DNA of 64,000 bases from Akkermansiaceae bacterium (GTDB lineage Bacteria > Verrucomicrobiota > Verrucomicrobiia > Verrucomicrobiales > Akkermansiaceae). The DNA lies in assembly GCA_019634595.1 (NCBI GenBank), contig JAHCBC010000003.1:558001-622000 (forward strand). The letters run 5' to 3'. Position numbers and translations under genes: made by a program. Below the pieces are notes generated by a model, which saw nothing but the letters and a program-made list of their open reading frames with translations, did no database searches and was not told the DNA's origin. Below, one piece after another: positions 37,841 through 48,404 of this stretch (its first letter is position 1; every line of letters starts with the position of its first letter).

Positions 37841-37860
37841 CAATGGTCAGCAGTCAACGG
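37841..37860 (+). repeat. Inverted repeat arm flanking the four-helix-bundle gene, left
   Basis: CAATGGTCAGCAGTCAACGG; the reverse complement of 38240-38259 matches it at 18 of 20 positions. It starts 8 bp upstream of the gyrA ATG and overlaps the end of the four-helix-bundle gene. The motif resembles sequence next to the heptamer array at 9.96 kb. Confidence 0.85.
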
Positions 37861-38231
37861 TCAGCGGTGGAATCCGATTTACCGATGGTGCGAATATAGG
37901 CATTCAGGCGTTTTTTGAAAATTTCGATACGGTCATACAAGAGTCTGGCGCTTTCACGTTCGATCAAAGCCCGTCTGGCTGCTTTCTCGATCCATGTCTG
38001 CGTCTCTTCCGCCGATCCCCGCGAGTAGTAACAAAACTTCTGGTTTTCCTTGTAGTGATAGCGGCCGTATCCCTCGGCAAGATTGGCTGCGATGGAATCG
38101 GCCGAACGCGTCACTTGCTTTCCCACGGTATCCTTCGCGAAAAAATCCCACCCTTGGACGACGATCCATACGCTTTCCCCGATCTCCATCGCTTCGCGGT
38201 AAATCTCCAGATCGTTCAATGAACTCTTCAT
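37854..38231 (-). CDS. Four-helix-bundle protein (23S rRNA intervening-sequence family)
   Basis: 125 residues of the S23/IVS family: LEIYREAMEIGESVW in the first helix, then DSIAANLAEGYGRYHYKENQKFCYYSRGSAEET, the family hallmark, then helices ending in FKKRLNAYIRTIG. The family forms a pentameric barrel, and some members act with diversity-generating reverse transcriptases; most, as here, are orphans of unknown function. It lies between gyrB and gyrA on the same strand, with inverted repeats on both sides (37841-37860 and 38240-38259) and the left one overlapping its last codons. No reverse transcriptase is nearby. It looks like a small mobile cassette (inference). Confidence 0.88.
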   Translation of the reverse strand: MKSSLNDLEIYREAMEIGESVWIVVQGWDFFAKDTVGKQVTRSADSIAANLAEGYGRYHYKENQKFCYYSRGSAEETQTWIEKAARRALIERESARLLYDRIEIFKKRLNAYIRTIGKSDSTADR

Positions 38232-38239
38232 CTTCTTCC

Positions 38240-38259
38240 CTGTTGACTGATGACCATTG
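38240..38259 (-). repeat. Inverted repeat arm flanking the four-helix-bundle gene, right
   Basis: Minus-strand sequence CAATGGTCATCAGTCAACAG, 18 of 20 identical to the left arm. It lies between the gyrB stop (38269) and the four-helix-bundle start (38231); a further related GGTCAT occurs just beyond it at 38261-38266. Confidence 0.85.
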
Positions 38260-38268
38260 ACCGATGAC

Positions 38269-40878
<2,610 letters not shown>

Positions 40879-40892
40879 TCAGGACATCCGGA

Positions 40893-40920
40893 TCATACCA
40901 TCAACTCATTTCAAATCAAT
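40893..40920 (-). promoter_or_regulatory. Candidate gyrB promoter
   Basis: Read on the minus strand: TTGATT (40920-40915), 16 bp, TATGAT (40898-40893), ending 80 bp before the gyrB ATG. The rest of the 336-bp gene-free stretch 40813-41148, between gyrB and rnd, shows a C-rich run near 40930-40970 and nothing else that I can name. Confidence 0.45.
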
Positions 40921-41148
40921 GAGATGAAGATGGACCAACCCAACCCCCGCCACCCCCCGCCACCCTGTCGGGAAATCACGGCGGAATTCCTCCTGATTCC
41001 GGGGGATTTGCAACCTCTCCGGAAGCCCCGGGCATCCACGGAACAGGGAAATCCAAGCCACTGACCGCAAGGATTCCATGGGCAGATGGAGGCCATTAAA
41101 TCACTCCTTCCCACGGACCCCTGAATGAAAGCCCTTCCAGTGGGCGCG

Positions 41149-42222
41149 TCATGCGGACTGGAGACACTCCTGCTGCCATTTCAGGAGAACATCCGCCATC
41201 ACCACCTCATCGGCCGCGAGACTTTCCAGAACCGCCCTGGGGGCAATGAGCGAACCCTCGATATCCAGCTTCGCCGCAGCGGCTTCCCGGATCTTGAGGA
41301 AATGATCCAGCTTCCGGTCAAAGTCCCGGTCCCGCTTGCGCCGTTTGCCTTGCGGGCGCTCCGGATACTCCGGCTCAGGCAACGCGGCGACGGCCGCCAG
41401 CGCCTCCTTGAACCTCTTCACCCGGTCACCCCGGAAATGGCCCGGCAAGGTCACTGACTTTCCGCCGGACAGATCGATGCTCCACTCCAGCAACTGCCGG
41501 TTCGGCGCCACCATGAATGACGGACGGTCCCATGCCTTCGCTTCCTCATCCCGCCACTGCCAGAGAGCACGCAGGAAAGCAAGGCCGCGGCGCTCCAGCT
41601 TTCCGGAACCCTGCACCCGCCATCCCTCTTCCTTCGAGTCATCCCGCTCGAGAACCTTGCGGAGAGCTGCGTCACAACTCTCCTCAAACCATTCCAGCCG
41701 TCCTTTTTCCTGAAGCTCCGTCACGATTCGGCGCCCCATTTCCAACAGGTAGCGGACGTCGTTGAGGGCATATTCCACCATCTTCTCCGAAAGAGGACGC
41801 TTGCCCCAATCCGCTTTCTGCGAGGATTTGGAGAGTTCGATTCCGAAGTAATGGCTCACCAGATCGCCCAGACCAAACTTGCGGGCACCGAGCAGACGGG
41901 CACCGATCTGGGTGTCATAGACTTTCCCCGGCAAACGGCCGAACTGCCGCTTCAGCATGGTCATGTCGTAGTCCGCGCCATGCATCCAGACAATGGAACC
42001 GGAAAGGTAGTCGCCCAAGGGATCCAGATCCTTGATCGCCAATGGGTCGATGAGAACGCAGTCCGAATCATCCGCAAACTGGATGAGACAAAGGGACTCA
42101 CGGTATCGGTGAAGGCTGTCCGCCTCCGTATCAATCGCGCAAACCGGGGGATTTTGGCCGCCGGAGTGCCCGGCAAGGTAAGCGGAAAGCTCTTCTGTAT
42201 TATCAATCAAGCTCGCAGACAT
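41149..42222 (-). CDS. rnd: Ribonuclease D
   Basis: DEDDy 3'-5' exoribonuclease, 357 residues. Catalytic acids: Asp and Glu in AIDTEADSLHRY (Exo I, about 30-40), Asp in MHGADYDMTMLKRQ (Exo II), and Tyr plus Asp in YALNDVRYLLEMGR (Exo III). VYDTQIGARLLG and SSQKADWGKRPL are typical RNase D. Residues beyond about 200 form the helical C-terminal region (HRDC-like, FLRALWQWRDEEAKAWDRPSF). In the family it trims tRNA 3' ends. It is monocistronic, ahead of the unlinked gyrB on the same strand. Confidence 0.93.
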   Translation of the reverse strand: MSASLIDNTEELSAYLAGHSGGQNPPVCAIDTEADSLHRYRESLCLIQFADDSDCVLIDPLAIKDLDPLGDYLSGSIVWMHGADYDMTMLKRQFGRLPGKVYDTQIGARLLGARKFGLGDLVSHYFGIELSKSSQKADWGKRPLSEKMVEYALNDVRYLLEMGRRIVTELQEKGRLEWFEESCDAALRKVLERDDSKEEGWRVQGSGKLERRGLAFLRALWQWRDEEAKAWDRPSFMVAPNRQLLEWSIDLSGGKSVTLPGHFRGDRVKRFKEALAAVAALPEPEYPERPQGKRRKRDRDFDRKLDHFLKIREAAAAKLDIEGSLIAPRAVLESLAADEVVMADVLLKWQQECLQSA

Positions 42223-42304
42223 GGAAAACTTCGCAACAGGCGGATCCGTCCCCGCGAACTTAGATGCGGGGAACCGGCCCCCTCGGACCGGATCCCCGGA
42301 ACAA

Positions 42305-43843
42305 TCAACCCGGATCGTTGTATTTCACGCGGAAATAACGCTGGTCGGTAAGCTCGGGGGTACGGCTGATGATTCGGATGCGCGGCTCTTCGCGGATGTC
42401 TTCGATGATCCAGTGCGGGTCATCCTTGGGAACCGGAGCCCAGTTGGTCAGATCGGTGCTGGATTCCACCACCACGCTCACAGCCGATGGCAGATTCGCC
42501 CGGCGGTCGATGGACATGTGCCAGTAGCCAGGGACGGTCTGTCCGGAGCGGCGGGTGGAAGCAGGCACATAGGCGAGCTGGCTCAGCGATGCGGGAGCGT
42601 TCGCCGTGTAAGGATCCGTTCCGGAAAGCCATTCCAACCAGTTGGAGACACCATCGCCATCCGGGTCCGCATCCTTGGCCATCATGGCCGCTGGCGTATC
42701 CTTCGGGAAGGCCGCCGCCATCGCACCCGGGAATCCGGCAACGAAGGTGATTGGAAGCTGGAAATTGCGGATGCTGGCCACCGACAGACCGATGCGCGGA
42801 TCCCGCTCAAGGGTCAGCTCCAACACGGTGGTTTGCCCCAAAGTGAAAAATCCTGCCGGGAGATTGTAAGTGTTCTGCACCGGGGAAGTGAGGCGGATTC
42901 TGACGCCAGGCCATGGCGGAAACCCTCCGCCACCGGGAGTGGAGGGCGGGAAATCGTAAATGGGCAGCAAAGGACCATCCGGATCCGGAATGGGCACCCC
43001 CCCGGTATCGATCCGCCGGAAGCCTATGTAAAGGCGATCCCCGCTGCTGACCCCCCCTTGATCCAATCCCTCCCAACGGAACTGGCTGATGACATTCAGG
43101 TCATACTCCGCAAAGCCACTAGGAGAGAATGGTCCGACATTGACAAACCGGAATCCCCCGCGGATCGGCTTTTCCACGTAACCCTCGACCGTCGCCCGGA
43201 CCGGGAAGTTCAGGTAAAGCGGAAAGTTCGGCCGGTTGAGCGTCGGGAACCTGAATTGATAGATGCCGGGAGTGATCTCCCGCTCCATCCGGCTGCGCTC
43301 ACCGGGGCCATAATTCCTGAGGAATTCGTAACCCGGCTCAAATCCGGTGCCAAGCCCAACACCCGCGAGGCGATACTCCCGCACATCTCCCGTCACGGAG
43401 CGCAAATTATAGAAAACCGAGGTTGACGTGCTCCGGATACCCAAGCCGTTCATCGGGAAGTCATAGGATGGCCTGGCGTAAAGGGAGACCAGATCGTGAC
43501 GACCCGGCTCCACCGTCGTGGCTTCCTCAACCCCCACAAGTTCGAAAAAGTAAGGAGCCGGAGCACCGGTTCCCTCGAACAAGACCGCGTTGGACCCGAT
43601 GTTGCAACCAAGGAGGGTGTTGATATTGAACATGCCGGGCGAACTGTTCAACGCGCATCCCGTCTGGGTGACGGTTCCGTCAATGACATACAAGTTGCCG
43701 ACGCCACCACGGAAAACGGGGACTCCGGATCGATTCTGGCGGTACTCCTTTTCGATCCGGAAGGCAGCCCGGAAGAAGGCGTCCGCAGGCAGCATGGCCG
43801 CGGCAAGGGTGAGAGTTGTGAATGAGAGGGTTTTTAAGTTCAC
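42305..43843 (-). CDS. Exported protein of unknown function with EF-hand-like motif
   Basis: 512 residues from a GTG that starts a signal peptide (VNLKTLSFTTLTLAAAM, cut near ADA); a longer frame begins at 43900 and makes the start uncertain. The body is beta-rich with many Pro, Gly and Arg and no named domain that I recognise. Near residue 400 lies DADPDGDGVSNWLEWLSGTDP, the calcium-binding thrombospondin-3/EF-hand-like motif that verrucomicrobial surface proteins often carry ahead of a C-terminal beta domain; here the last 100 residues have the usual VVVESSTDLTNWAPVP segment. The role is unknown; the protein is likely secreted or surface-attached. It stands alone between rnd and the spermidine gene. 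Confidence 0.7.
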   Translation of the reverse strand: MNLKTLSFTTLTLAAAMLPADAFFRAAFRIEKEYRQNRSGVPVFRGGVGNLYVIDGTVTQTGCALNSSPGMFNINTLLGCNIGSNAVLFEGTGAPAPYFFELVGVEEATTVEPGRHDLVSLYARPSYDFPMNGLGIRSTSTSVFYNLRSVTGDVREYRLAGVGLGTGFEPGYEFLRNYGPGERSRMEREITPGIYQFRFPTLNRPNFPLYLNFPVRATVEGYVEKPIRGGFRFVNVGPFSPSGFAEYDLNVISQFRWEGLDQGGVSSGDRLYIGFRRIDTGGVPIPDPDGPLLPIYDFPPSTPGGGGFPPWPGVRIRLTSPVQNTYNLPAGFFTLGQTTVLELTLERDPRIGLSVASIRNFQLPITFVAGFPGAMAAAFPKDTPAAMMAKDADPDGDGVSNWLEWLSGTDPYTANAPASLSQLAYVPASTRRSGQTVPGYWHMSIDRRANLPSAVSVVVESSTDLTNWAPVPKDDPHWIIEDIREEPRIRIISRTPELTDQRYFRVKYNDPG

Positions 43844-43933
43844 GGTCAAAAGATGGAAAAGAGTCTTGTGGGTGACAAGCGGAATTTGAAAAATTGGCAA
43901 AGTATTTACATGATCGGGTCAATTCACCGCAAT

Positions 43934-45157
43934 TTAGACCACTTTGAAACTACGCGCGGCCTCCGGAGAGAGCTCCACCCACTGCCATGGGAGGCCGTGG
44001 ATGTTGAGATCCGCCATGAAAGGATCCGGATCGTATTGCTCCATGTTCCAGACCCCCGGATGCTGCCATTTTCCTTCCAGAACCTGCTTGGCGCCAATCA
44101 TCGCCGGGACTCCGGTGGTGTAGGAAATCGCCTGTGACCCCACCTCCGCGAAGCACGCTTCGTGATCGCAGATATTGTAGATGTAGATCGCCTTGGGTTG
44201 GCCATCTTTGACGCCGGTGATCACATTACCAATACAGGTCTTTCCTTTGGTCGTCTGCCCGAGGTCACCGGGATTCGGAAGAACCGCCTTGAGGAACTGC
44301 AGCGGGATGATCTCCACGCCTTGATAAACCACCGGGTCGATGCGGGTCATGCCGACGTTCTGGAGCACTTCCAGGTGCTTCAGGTAGTTCGGGGAAAAAG
44401 ACATCCAGAACTGGGCGCGCTTGATGGTGGGGATGTGCTTCACCAGGGACTCCAGTTCCTCGTGGTACATGCGGTAGATTTCGTAGGTGCCCACGCCATC
44501 CGGGCAGGTGAACGGCTGGTGGAGGGACATGGCGGGTGTTTCGACGAAGCCTCCTTCCTCAAAGTGACGGCAGGGCGCGGTGACCTCACGGATGTTGATT
44601 TCCGGGTTGAAGTTGGTGGCGAAGGCCTTGCCATGGTTGCCGCCGTTCACGTCGATGATGTCCAGCGTGTGGATCTCATCGAAGTGGTGCTTGAGCGCCC
44701 AGGCGGTGAAGACGTTGGTGACACCGGGATCAAAGCCGGAGCCGAGAAGCGCGGAAAGACCGGCGGCCACGAACTTCTCATGGTAGGCCCACTGCCAGGA
44801 ATATTCGAACTTCGCGACGTCCTTCGGCTCATAGTTCGCGGTGTCCAGGTAATCGACCCCCGCATCCAGGCAGGCATCCATGATGGAAAGATCCTGATAG
44901 GGCAGAGCCACGTTGATGACCAGCTTCGCGCCGGTTTTCCGGATCAGGGCGGCGGTCTGGACCGGATCATCCGCATCAATGGCGGCGGTGGCGATCTCCC
45001 GGCCGGTGCGGCGCTTCACCTCCGCGGCGATGGCATCGCATTTCGACACCGTGCGGGACGCCAGGGTGATCTCACCGAACACCTCCGGCACCATGGCACA
45101 TTTGTGGGCGACGACACTGCCGACTCCGCCGGCTCCGATGATCAGGACTTTGTTCAT
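43934..45157 (-). CDS. Carboxynorspermidine synthase (saccharopine dehydrogenase family)
   Basis: 407 residues. The NADPH motif is MNKVLIIGAGGVGSVVAHKC at the start, followed by DADDPVQTAALI and NVALPYQDLSIMDACLDAGVDYLDTANYE, LGSGFDPGVTNVFTA and DVNGGNHGKAFATNFNPEINIRE, all highly typical of the carboxy(nor)spermidine dehydrogenase branch. It condenses aspartate-semialdehyde with putrescine or diaminopropane to carboxyspermidine or carboxynorspermidine. The long open frame upstream of the ATG is antisense to gspG and is ignored. With speA at 10.2 kb it suggests spermidine synthesis by the non-S-adenosylmethionine route. Confidence 0.92.
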   Translation of the reverse strand: MNKVLIIGAGGVGSVVAHKCAMVPEVFGEITLASRTVSKCDAIAAEVKRRTGREIATAAIDADDPVQTAALIRKTGAKLVINVALPYQDLSIMDACLDAGVDYLDTANYEPKDVAKFEYSWQWAYHEKFVAAGLSALLGSGFDPGVTNVFTAWALKHHFDEIHTLDIIDVNGGNHGKAFATNFNPEINIREVTAPCRHFEEGGFVETPAMSLHQPFTCPDGVGTYEIYRMYHEELESLVKHIPTIKRAQFWMSFSPNYLKHLEVLQNVGMTRIDPVVYQGVEIIPLQFLKAVLPNPGDLGQTTKGKTCIGNVITGVKDGQPKAIYIYNICDHEACFAEVGSQAISYTTGVPAMIGAKQVLEGKWQHPGVWNMEQYDPDPFMADLNIHGLPWQWVELSPEAARSFKVV

Positions 45158-45310
45158 GATGACGAGCGACAAGGGGTGGGGAAATCTCCCGCTTCTGGCA
45201 AGAAATTCCCCGTGACGATGCCCCCGAATTCCAAAATTTTCCCGACAACTTTTCAGTCGCCCGGCGTTTTCATCTTTGAAAGCATCCGCTCCACAACTCT
45301 CCGACCATTG

Positions 45311-45754
45311 ATGAAAATCCAACGTCCATCCCTCCGTCACCGCCTTGCCACCGGCTTCACCCTTCTCGAAATGGTCATCGTGCTCGGCATCATCGCCATT
45401 CTGCTCGGCGGATCGATCGCCCTGATCGGCGGCGTGGGTGATGGCGCGAAGCTCCAGCGGGTCCGCGCCGACTTCCAGAGCGTGGGTTCCGCCCTGAATA
45501 CCTACCGCGTCAACGCCGGGCGCTATCCGACCACCCAGCAAGGCCTGGCCGCGCTGGTGGACAAACCGACCTCCACGCCGGTGCCCCGCGACTGGGTCCG
45601 GATTTCCAAGAAAATCCCCGTCGATCCGTGGCAGAACCCCTACGGGTATAAGTTCCCCGGCAGCAAGGATCCCAGCGAGTTCGAGCTGATCAGCAACGGA
45701 CCTGACGGCATTCCAAATACTCCCGATGATCTCAGCAGTCAGGATCCGGAATGA
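45311..45754 (+). CDS. gspG: Type II secretion major pseudopilin GspG
   Basis: 147 residues. The prepilin motif is ATGFTLLEMVIVLG with cleavage after Gly15 and Glu at +5, followed by the hydrophobic N-helix. The globular part has the GspG signature YRVNAGRYPTTQQGLAALVDKP, WQNPYGYKFPG and ELISNGPDGIPNTPDD (calcium loop). First gene of the gsp cluster. The 380-residue upstream extension of the frame is antisense to the carboxynorspermidine gene and has no pilin-like features. It overlaps gspH by 29 bp. Confidence 0.95.
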   Translation: MKIQRPSLRHRLATGFTLLEMVIVLGIIAILLGGSIALIGGVGDGAKLQRVRADFQSVGSALNTYRVNAGRYPTTQQGLAALVDKPTSTPVPRDWVRISKKIPVDPWQNPYGYKFPGSKDPSEFELISNGPDGIPNTPDDLSSQDPE

Positions 45755-46304
45755 TCTGAAACGGGGGTTCACCCTCATTGAGATCGTCCTGGTTCTCGGC
45801 CTCGCGGCCCTGATCGCGGGCGGAGCCGTCACCTACATGGTCTATTCGTCGGATGAGCGCGTACTGCGCAACACCTCCGGCGAGATCGAGCTGATGGCGA
45901 AGCGCGCGCGGACCATGGCCATCCTCCAGCAAACGCCCTACGCCCTCGAGTTCCGCAAGGAACGCGTGCGCCTCCTGCCACTGGCGGAGGCGGGCGGCAT
46001 CGAACGGAAGACCGGCCTCGGCAACGAAATCGGCGGACGGACCGTCGAGTTCGAGGATCCGGACAAAATCGCGCCGGTCAGGGAGGAGTTCGCCCTTCCG
46101 GATGACATGGAGGTTTCCATCCTCCGCTGGAACACCACCGCGTGGATCCCGCTGGTCCGGGATGTGATCCAGATCTGGCGCTTCGATCCGGATGGCCTGT
46201 GCGAGCCGGTCACCGTCCGCTATGCCATCGAAAAGGGCGTGGCCGAAAGCACCTTCCACCCGCTCACCGCCACGGTCAGCGATTTCCTCCTCGAAGCCCG
46301 ATGA
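45726..46304 (+). CDS. gspH: Type II secretion minor pseudopilin GspH
   Basis: 192 residues. The prepilin motif is KRGFTLIEIVLVLG with cleavage after Gly14 and Glu at +5. The C-terminal domain (VRLLPLAEAGG, FALPDDMEVSILRWNTTAW) resembles GspH/FimT. It overlaps gspG by 29 bp and gspI by 4 bp, so all three are translationally coupled. In the T2SS, GspH joins the pseudopilus just below the GspI-J-K tip. Confidence 0.85.
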   Translation: MISAVRIRNDLKRGFTLIEIVLVLGLAALIAGGAVTYMVYSSDERVLRNTSGEIELMAKRARTMAILQQTPYALEFRKERVRLLPLAEAGGIERKTGLGNEIGGRTVEFEDPDKIAPVREEFALPDDMEVSILRWNTTAWIPLVRDVIQIWRFDPDGLCEPVTVRYAIEKGVAESTFHPLTATVSDFLLEAR

Positions 46305-46714
46305 AACTCCAGGCCCGGACAACCCACCGCCGTGGTTTTCTCCTGCTGGAGATCATCCTCGCCCTGCTGGTGTTCGGCATCGCCGCCACCGGCTTCGCGG
46401 TCGCCATCAACCAGACGGCGAAGGCGGCGGAAACCGCCCGGCAGGGGCTCCGCATCACCCGCATCCTGGAAAGCGCGCTGGATGAGGCCTTGTCCATGCC
46501 CACCCTGGAGGAAGGGGTGACCAGCGTGAAGGTCCCCGGCACCGACATCGAGATCGACACCACCGTCGAGCTGCTCAAGGAGATCCAGAACCAGGACGGG
46601 CAGTTCCTGCAGGAAATGTACCGGGTGAACGTCACCGCCCATTGGTTCGCGGACAACGCATGGCAGCAACGCTCCGCGGAAACGTGGCGGTATGGAAGGA
46701 TGTACCAGCCGTGA
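46301..46714 (+). CDS. gspI: Type II secretion minor pseudopilin GspI
   Basis: 137 residues from MKLQARTTHR. The prepilin motif is RRGFLLLEIILALLVFGIA, cleavage after Gly12 and Glu at +5; the following AINQTAKAAETARQGLRITRILESALDEAL helix matches GspI. The 53-residue upstream part of the open frame is a shadow of gspH. ATG overlaps the gspH stop by 4 bp. It is expected to form the tip complex with GspJ and GspK. Confidence 0.85.
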   Translation: MKLQARTTHRRGFLLLEIILALLVFGIAATGFAVAINQTAKAAETARQGLRITRILESALDEALSMPTLEEGVTSVKVPGTDIEIDTTVELLKEIQNQDGQFLQEMYRVNVTAHWFADNAWQQRSAETWRYGRMYQP

Positions 46715-47472
46715 GAATGCGCCGCACCATTTCCCGGAAGCAGGGTTTCACGTTGCTGGAACTGGTGATCTCCATCGCGATGAGCGCGCTGCTCATCGGC
46801 ATGGTGGTGCAGACGGCGAACACCTCCCTGCAACTCGGCAACTCGGTGGTGAAAAGCCAGAACGAGGAAATGCTCCGGCAGTCGTTCATCGAGCTGCTGG
46901 ACCGCAGGCTCACCTCCCTGCCCGGCAACACCCGCTTTGACGTGAAGGTGACGGACAACGGCACCCAGTATGAATCCACCATCACCCTGCAGAAGGTGCC
47001 CCTCAGCTTCGCCTGGGGAAACCAGGAACGGGTGGCGAAGGCGGTGACCCTCAGCACCGTCCGCACCCGCAGCGGATTCTTTGACATCGTCCTCAGCTAC
47101 TATGAGAACGAGATCCTGGAGGACACCAGCGCCACCAGAACCAGCGGCTCCGTCGCGCTGTCAAAGGAGCCTTTCGCCCAGATCGTCCTGCTTTCCAACC
47201 TCCGCTACTTCGAGTGGCGCTTCCTCGACGGCACGAACCTGGAGTGGCGCTACGACTGGGACCTGCAGGGCCGCCTGCCGCTGCAGATCGAACTCTGCTT
47301 CGCCTTCGGTGCCACCGGTGAGGAGATCCGCCAGATCTTTTGGCTGCCACCGAAACAAAACCCGGAGATCCTCGCCCGGGAAATGATGCAGAACTCCGGC
47401 GGCGGGACCATCATCACTCCGGGCCCCGGCCCGAATCCGGGCCCTGACCCAAATCCGTCTCCCACCGAATGA
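46711..47472 (+). CDS. gspJ: Type II secretion minor pseudopilin GspJ
   Basis: 253 residues from a GTG that overlaps the gspI stop by 4 bp; an ATG 6 bp later is an alternative. The prepilin motif is KQGFTLLELVISIAMSALL with Glu at +5. The globular part is GspJ-like (YYENEILEDTSATR, LSNLRYFEWRFLDG). The C-terminus is a short Gly/Pro-Asn repeat tail (PGPGPNPGPDPNPSPTE), an unusual appendage that might be a flexible linker. It overlaps gspK by 4 bp. Confidence 0.83.
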   Translation: MRMRRTISRKQGFTLLELVISIAMSALLIGMVVQTANTSLQLGNSVVKSQNEEMLRQSFIELLDRRLTSLPGNTRFDVKVTDNGTQYESTITLQKVPLSFAWGNQERVAKAVTLSTVRTRSGFFDIVLSYYENEILEDTSATRTSGSVALSKEPFAQIVLLSNLRYFEWRFLDGTNLEWRYDWDLQGRLPLQIELCFAFGATGEEIRQIFWLPPKQNPEILAREMMQNSGGGTIITPGPGPNPGPDPNPSPTE

Positions 47473-48404
47473 CCCGCCGCCGCAGACATCCCCGTGGCGC
47501 GTCATTGCTGGCCGTCATCCTGCTCATCGCCATCCTCGCCATGGCGACCATGACCACCTTGCGGGTCGTGTCTTTCGACATGGAGATCGCCACGGCGAAG
47601 ATCCACGGCTCCCGCGCCAAACAGGTCGCGGAGATGGGAATCGCCATCGGCTCGAATCCTTCGGTGAAACGGAGCGATCCCCTGCTCCACTACTTCAACG
47701 AGGAGACGGGGGAACGGTACGATGTGCGCATCATTTCCGAAGGGGGCCGGTTCAACATCAACTCCATCGTCCTGCGGGATGACAAGCCCCTGCTGCGGTC
47801 GATCTTCATCGACTGGGGGCTGGATCTGGACACTGCGGGAGCCATCGCGGACGCCTTCGGGGACTGGGTGGATGCGGATGACAACGCGGCGCTCAACGGA
47901 GCGGAAAAGGAATGGTACGAAAGCCAGGGCCGGATCAACCAGCCGTTCAACCGCCCGTTCTACAACCTGGATGAAGTCCGCCTGGTGCGCGGAATGGAAC
48001 TGGTGGAGGCCGTCCGTCCGGACTGGCGGGACTGGTTCACCATTTACTCCGGCGGCGGGCTGGATGTGAATGACGCGGAGGCGGAACTCATCGCGGCGGC
48101 GGCGGAGGTCAACGTGGACCAGGCGAAGACCATCGTCGAGACGGTGCGTGGCCCGGACGGCATCCGGGACACGGATGATGACGTCCCTTTCCAGAACCCG
48201 CAGGCGGCGCTCCAGCTTTTGGGCATCGACGGCGAAAGCAGGCCCGATATACTCGCGCGCTTCAGCGCCAATGACTCGACCGTCCGCATCGAAAGCACCG
48301 GCTCCGCCGACGGCGCGCGCCGGCGCGTGAACGCCATCCTCCGCAACCGCTCCGGAAGACCCGCCCTGTTAGAAAAATCCGTAGAAATCCTGCCCAGTGA
48401 GTAA
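47469..48404 (+). CDS. gspK: Type II secretion minor pseudopilin GspK
   Basis: 311 residues, the largest minor pseudopilin. The basic leader MTRRRRHPRG is followed by ASLLAVILLIAILAMATM with no Glu at +5, as is normal for GspK. The body has FNINSIVLRDDKPLLRSIF, the DWVDADDNAALNGAEKEWY calcium-site-like stretch, and NLDEVRLVRGM, all GspK hallmarks. It caps the pseudopilus. It overlaps gspJ by 4 bp and gspL by 8 bp. Confidence 0.9.
   Translation: MTRRRRHPRGASLLAVILLIAILAMATMTTLRVVSFDMEIATAKIHGSRAKQVAEMGIAIGSNPSVKRSDPLLHYFNEETGERYDVRIISEGGRFNINSIVLRDDKPLLRSIFIDWGLDLDTAGAIADAFGDWVDADDNAALNGAEKEWYESQGRINQPFNRPFYNLDEVRLVRGMELVEAVRPDWRDWFTIYSGGGLDVNDAEAELIAAAAEVNVDQAKTIVETVRGPDGIRDTDDDVPFQNPQAALQLLGIDGESRPDILARFSANDSTVRIESTGSADGARRRVNAILRNRSGRPALLEKSVEILPSE

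Noticed and set aside
37854..38231. Possible diversity-generating retroelement accessory gene
   Set aside because: No reverse transcriptase and no template/variable repeat pair nearby.
37854..38231. Intervening sequence in a 23S rRNA gene
   Set aside because: No rRNA sequence flanks this gene; it lies between gyrB and gyrA.
40921..41148. Origin of replication beside gyrB
   Set aside because: No dnaA gene, no DnaA-box cluster and no AT-rich unwinding region.
44162..45310. 380-codon extension ahead of gspG
   Set aside because: Antisense to the carboxynorspermidine gene; the pilin begins at the ATG at 45311.
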